Below are positions 8,701 through 9,686 of a stretch of 9,686 bases of DNA, in pieces (within the stretch, counting starts at the first letter, position 1; the number at the start of each line of letters is the position of its first letter). The notes under the pieces are model-generated. The model was not told the DNA's origin and made no database searches. It worked only from the letters and a program-made list of their open reading frames with translations. The stretch covers positions 1-9,686 of the forward strand of contig CAAGGN010000198.1 of assembly GCA_900769375.1 (NCBI GenBank), in the 5' to 3' direction. The translations under genes and the position numbers were made by a program. This stretch comes from Clostridia bacterium. GTDB taxonomy: Bacteria; Bacillota; Clostridia; Oscillospirales; Acutalibacteraceae.

Positions 8701-8902
8701 AATCATTGAGAGATTCGGGAACGAATTCTACATTTACATCAGAAAGAGCTGCCCAAGCATTTTTAAGCTCAGAAATAGCGGCGGCATCATATTCTGCTGC
8801 ACCTACAACACCGCTCATTACGGGAAGAAGTGTGGTTACTATTATGGCAAGGGAAAGAAATACTGCTAAATTTTTACTGATAAACTTTTTAATGTTTTTC
8901 AT
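2744..8902 (-). CDS. Giant membrane-anchored surface protein with four tandem modules and four discoidin-like domains
   Basis: Product of 2052 residues, exported and held in the membrane by its C-terminus. Order: signal peptide 1-36 (KNIKKF, hydrophobic core 10-28, likely cleavage after VVGAA); four ~250-residue units (44-290, 293-540, 541-790, 796-1045); a truncated unit (1046-1106); four F5/8 type C-like beta-sandwiches (about 1140-1281, 1305-1476, 1520-1630, 1680-1818); a pre-anchor beta-sandwich (about 1825-1962, with IYDVYLLDAND and VKIYLP); Asp/Glu tract 1963-1999; Lys tract 2000-2012; membrane helix 2021-2043; tail KKKKNNEEE. No catalytic domain is recognisable, and there is no LPXTG or dockerin. 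The ATG at 8900-8902 gives the full signal peptide and follows AAAGGAG by 11 bases. It lies 23 bases after the preceding glycosidase-like gene, so the two are one operon. Inferred role: multivalent binding of a glycan at the cell surface. Substrate unknown; an adhesin is the alternative. Confidence 0.9.
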   Translation of the reverse strand: MKNIKKFISKNLAVFLSLAIIVTTLLPVMSGVVGAAEYDAAAISELKNAWAALSDVNVEFVPESLNDSYSIIGTGLTVYNSSSYTGGDIDVANLGSKYGVFNANDSSASNWDDYLVFKNVNENSSFNIKNFKDYTLYIKATNVTTPEEKGIVARPRMKLSNGQELWRNNCHHTAAKVGENVWNQIKASDMASQGELWTEFKFSNELSTDAPVNAFGFDFTGVGNVTVGTLIVKFSAVDADTLALAGSDTAAFVDAAKAFRAEAVANGYYDANDTAFAAFKTALNNVLGDSGKLDELKSAWKALTYAGYDDAVAMNYIAGANTGANYATTDAPQAAPASKNNRKVTLGTNFTLMHYNEFTASSFFANGKITDIPIDKITDMYFYYKATGDVATWFHAIGNNGSARKDANFDTTIDASKVILPATNGEWVKVSFMDYLASLNLSWSSIVSSRLTGSTQLASMGFQAKTLSGSADIYMSELFITDGVDENLAGSDGWTDIEWVMNAVALDLSEYSNAPDSAEMIAFNEALKNLPDEYKKVVNADKIKKAWAELSDITREFVPAEVWDGTLNNGVAPKGTGLEIFDSSAYAGGDLTETNVLGSKYATYTVKTNDASDWKDYIVFESVGDDKSLNVKNLKGYAFYIKSSATTLARPRLFLTNKQQLWNNASIHSQAAIGSGEWKLVKSADMDEQSKLWTTDAGGKLSTTAPIAAICLDFSELNGASTDITVGTVKATFSAVTDDVLALASTDVDAFMEAASNFYFEAVTNGYYAEEDDAFAAFVEAAKAAGIKFSLDKLIGGVATAWQSLTVTETLVPVTLWLGQNIPVEGLNVYDSSAYTGTDLADKSVLGPKYATFIAPSASKEDGNEGNASDWADYVVFAREDGGLTKLPAANFTDFTVYIKTADGMGARPRIHAQNGYNWNDPSYYAAEKLGNTWKNISSSQLSAPGEFNQKVYAFGDQKLYGFGIDFSGTGEVSVGSMTVNFTAVNSKTLALLETDPVSFLAEAIYFYNDAVKNGTFAADDARFVALGNAINEIVSNESLELEVATAELKAAWMALSDNTTLPKGDTTDWSIADWVYAANRVDINSLANTDGFVKALAKATALRDEIGATFTCNTNSYANYDEAEGDIAALGDNALSKATATAYYFDGTDKNELTLAALDNLYDGDFSTEYAISDLDFTAEGSYVELIYAFNGAIDAKDFVVGFGGNSTLASTNYRIYVANSIEKLFATDSIVASFNNENGDQIQKFNFDGKPQISGTYVAFRFYGIGTNDLVLSELAAYGDIVTYNVVTGAFTTEQMQSIGDSLLDNSGVVTYVKSGTGPMTKWEQAGLRYQKTEITDLDKSTAVGISVASSFISNVGDEISYYIIFDLKKAYNLEKILLNHHDGKYLATGKYEIYASTERALLTRSESKIISYNNMSDGPNGTSITQLFSAAGKAAVGRFVALHIIVPVCDYASLTAYRNDLSYPRISDIGVFGTEYVKPLAEINFLNHTPVEVYRTDAGGNKTSVKEEEYSGDDYKLAYDGDYTVAAHIAQNDKNIDFLFNLCANKAINSIKLSTLTENIKGLKVYASETVEGVWDEENCVVNYAGEATNVVSKTFGETPVYARYVRFSITDTESGIFDPTEFEVIGWNTQEFVYMNLMQENAGNVSLWLEDKSDYSLVSTFESANEYLTAWNAEPIYGLINAFDGEEGTVADLYGGSLGDKDGKGRTTINMLLDLGNLMAIDEIEFIAGSSKDYWPSELKFYAGEDDISLFGKDAEPLMVFDEKSDAENGSYSYNFLPKTAQYVRVEFVESTQQYYAKSNMILAIIAEMKVNGLEVVGSTAAEGAAASVTDKETGIRADVVALRDNDVLTTVQDITVVSRPATADEKRALAEQSAVFASDIYDVYLLDANDNIITDIGGREVKIYLPKSLFKGNGDAYVLSSQYGEYVMVDFTTVDEYYVITVDDPFGMSVAFCEFADIEIEEDVSDMDNDLTDDEDEGEDDEFIEEDEDDDDDDKPKKKKKVKVIRKNNGDDFDYIWLIICGIAVVVIAAGIVLFLILKKKKNNEEE
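2774..3016 (-). other. C-terminal stalk and membrane anchor of the large surface protein
   Basis: After the pre-anchor domain come about 37 residues dominated by Asp and Glu (including a run of six Asp), then a Lys/Arg-rich stretch (KPKKKKKVKVIRK), a short polar linker and a 23-residue hydrophobic helix, all in frame. The tail KKKKNNEEE follows (to 2747). The Lys-rich tail acts as stop-transfer, putting the C-terminus in the cytoplasm. No sortase signal is present. The acidic part is encoded by GAT/GAC/GAG-rich low-complexity DNA (about 2908-2985). Confidence 0.85.
3443..5485 (-). other. Block of four discoidin (F5/8 type C)-like domains in the large surface protein
   Basis: Four beta-sandwiches with the discoidin pattern. 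A (5060-5485) has LYDGDFSTEYA, a central NYRIYVANS strand, and TYVAFRFYG then LSELAAYG. B (4475-4990) has YYIIFDLKKAYNLEKILL, GKYEIYAST and ISDIGVFG. C (4013-4345) has AYDGDYT, LKVYASE, ARYVRFSI and FEVIG. D (3449-3865) has NAFDGE, MLLDLGN, LKFYAGED, AQYVRVEF and IAEMKVNG. The DG near the start and the closing E-x-x-x-x-G strand are the usual F5/8 type C (CBM32-like) marks. Such domains commonly bind galactose-type or other glycans; the ligand here cannot be read from sequence. Domain B is the least certain. Confidence 0.7.
5768..8773 (-). repeat. Four tandem ~250-residue modules inside the large surface protein
   Basis: Units at 8033-8773, 7283-8026, 6533-7282 and 5768-6517. Each starts with a helix of type LKxAWxALSD, continues as a beta-sandwich and closes with a helical stretch. 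Units 1, 3 and 4 share SS[AS]YxGxD, LG[SP]KY, ASxWxDYxVF, YIK followed by ARPR, W-rich strands, VG[TS]xxxxFxAV, TLAL or VLAL, and a closing N-G-[YT]-[YF] followed by Asp-rich residues and AF/RF. Unit 2 has the same plan but lacks most of these motifs. The repeat is visible at protein level only; the DNA copies have diverged, so this is old duplication. The sandwich resembles carbohydrate-binding modules in general character, but I cannot assign a named family. Confidence 0.8.
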
Positions 8903-8913
8903 AATATTTATTT

Positions 8914-8920
8914 CTCCTTT
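8914..8920 (-). promoter_or_regulatory. Ribosome binding site of the large surface-protein gene
   Basis: AAAGGAG on the minus strand, 11 bases before the ATG at 8900-8902, within the 23-base gap after the preceding gene's stop. The gap leaves no room for a separate promoter, supporting co-transcription. Confidence 0.75.
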
Positions 8921-8925
8921 CCCGA

Positions 8926-9686
8926 TTAAACTATTTCAACGATTATGATCGTATAAGCAGAGGGATCATAATTTGAGGTTATCTTTATGGATACGGTATC
9001 GCCTACTGCGGTACCTGCGGCATTATATGTACCGTTCTGGTCGATAGTACCTGCGTTTTCGGTAGTCCAGTAATAACCACCGTCTGTATCGCTGCGAGAT
9101 TTACCATAAATTTCCCAGGTAACCTGAGATAGATCGCTATCGTTATCTGTTCCATAGATAGCGGTTACATTGAAGTTGGCAGTACCTGTGGGAGAGAGCT
9201 TAACTAAATTTTCATCAGTTACTATCTGAACCTCTTCGTCCATAGTGGTATAAACCACGGAATAATAAGAATTAACGGGAAGTATATCGGTAATCTTACC
9301 GTTTTCATCGGCAACGATTTCTTTATCTGAAACAGGGATTAAATCGCCGTGCTCGTATTTTTCAGCCCTACTAACCAAACCGTCCGAAGTTGGTTCGGGA
9401 TAGGTATGAATATGGCGACGGAAGGTTTTGCCTGCGGCGTCAGAGCCAAAATCAATAGTAAGTTCTCTCGACTTACTGCTCTCCTCCACATTAAGCAAGG
9501 CAGTGAAATCGCCATCCTTACCGTAAACCGCGCAAACTAAATCATCGGCATTAACGGTACTCTTATAGGTTTTGCAGTTTTTGGGGATATAACGGGTATA
9601 AAGACCGCGTTCACCGTAGAGAGTTCTTATATCATCTATATCCTTGTTTATGAATTCCCACATTCCGGGGCCGAAAGTGAAACCAA
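8926..9686 (-). CDS. C-terminal part of a probable secreted glycosidase-like protein with Ig-like domain (5' end beyond the window)
   Basis: The frame is open to the right edge; seven codons (GFTFGPG) precede the first visible Met at 9661-9663, so the true start lies outside. The visible 252 residues fall into two parts. The first (about 9240-9686), from FGPGMWEFINKDIDDI through CAVYGKDGDFTALLNVEES to ITDILPVNSYYSVVYTT, looks like the beta-sandwich that closes many glycoside hydrolases, where strands of the type 'own-residue sugar enzyme ... LPxxSxxxxV' follow a (beta/alpha)8 barrel. The second (about 8926-9215) is a bacterial Ig-like domain: LSPTGTANFNVTAIY, VTWEIYG, AGTIDQNGTYNA, DTVSIKITS and a final strand ending at TAA. 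No dockerin, anchor or membrane helix follows, so the protein is probably secreted or held by parts not seen. The enzyme family and catalytic residues are off the window; the glycosidase call is inference. In one operon with the large surface protein downstream. Confidence 0.65.
   Translation of the reverse strand, partial: GFTFGPGMWEFINKDIDDIRTLYGERGLYTRYIPKNCKTYKSTVNADDLVCAVYGKDGDFTALLNVEESSKSRELTIDFGSDAAGKTFRRHIHTYPEPTSDGLVSRAEKYEHGDLIPVSDKEIVADENGKITDILPVNSYYSVVYTTMDEEVQIVTDENLVKLSPTGTANFNVTAIYGTDNDSDLSQVTWEIYGKSRSDTDGGYYWTTENAGTIDQNGTYNAAGTAVGDTVSIKITSNYDPSAYTIIIVEIV

Noticed and set aside
8926..9215. Dockerin or cohesin domain at the end of the glycosidase-like protein, implying a cellulosome
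   Set aside because: No paired calcium-loop Asp-x-Asn/Asp-x-Asp repeats are present; the end fits an Ig-like beta-sandwich.

Overview
The window looks like a piece of a Gram-positive Firmicutes genome, most likely a gut or rumen-type member of the Clostridia. Three things point there. First, a heat-shock cluster in the order hrcA-grpE-dnaK lies behind a perfect CIRCE operator. Second, the DnaK lacks the roughly 24-residue insertion carried by proteobacterial DnaK between the first phosphate loop and the TPQEIS segment. Third, strong AGGAGG-type ribosome binding sites precede the genes, and a very large surface protein ends in a pre-anchor domain common in clostridial surface proteins. All genes are on the minus strand, so transcription runs from right to left. 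The genus cannot be fixed from sequence alone.

Right part (8926-9686, then 2744-8902): the 3' end of a gene for a probable secreted, glycosidase-like protein (visible part: beta-sandwich plus bacterial Ig-like domain). It is followed after only 23 bases by a 2052-residue surface protein. The latter has a signal peptide, four tandem ~250-residue units (helical hairpin plus carbohydrate-binding-like beta-sandwich; the second is divergent and a truncated fifth follows), four discoidin (F5/8 type C)-like beta-sandwiches, a pre-anchor beta-sandwich, a very acidic then very basic stalk, one transmembrane helix and a short Lys/Glu tail. No catalytic domain is recognisable. The pair reads as one operon for extracellular glycan work: an enzyme-like protein plus a membrane-anchored, multivalent glycan binder. 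It ends at a strong GAAA-loop hairpin terminator (2667-2702).

Middle (2486-2666): the control region of the heat-shock operon. It holds a near-consensus sigma-A promoter with 17-base spacing, CIRCE over the predicted transcription start, and two extra dyads upstream (2583-2619, which includes the -35 box, and 2629-2643).

Left part (1-2481): hrcA (repressor, GTG start), grpE (nucleotide exchange factor, starting one base after the hrcA stop) and the first 298 codons of dnaK, which runs off the left edge. HrcA represses its own operon through CIRCE, and GrpE and DnaK are partners in the same chaperone cycle. The chaperone cluster is ordinary. The large repeat-bearing surface protein is the part of the window worth attention.
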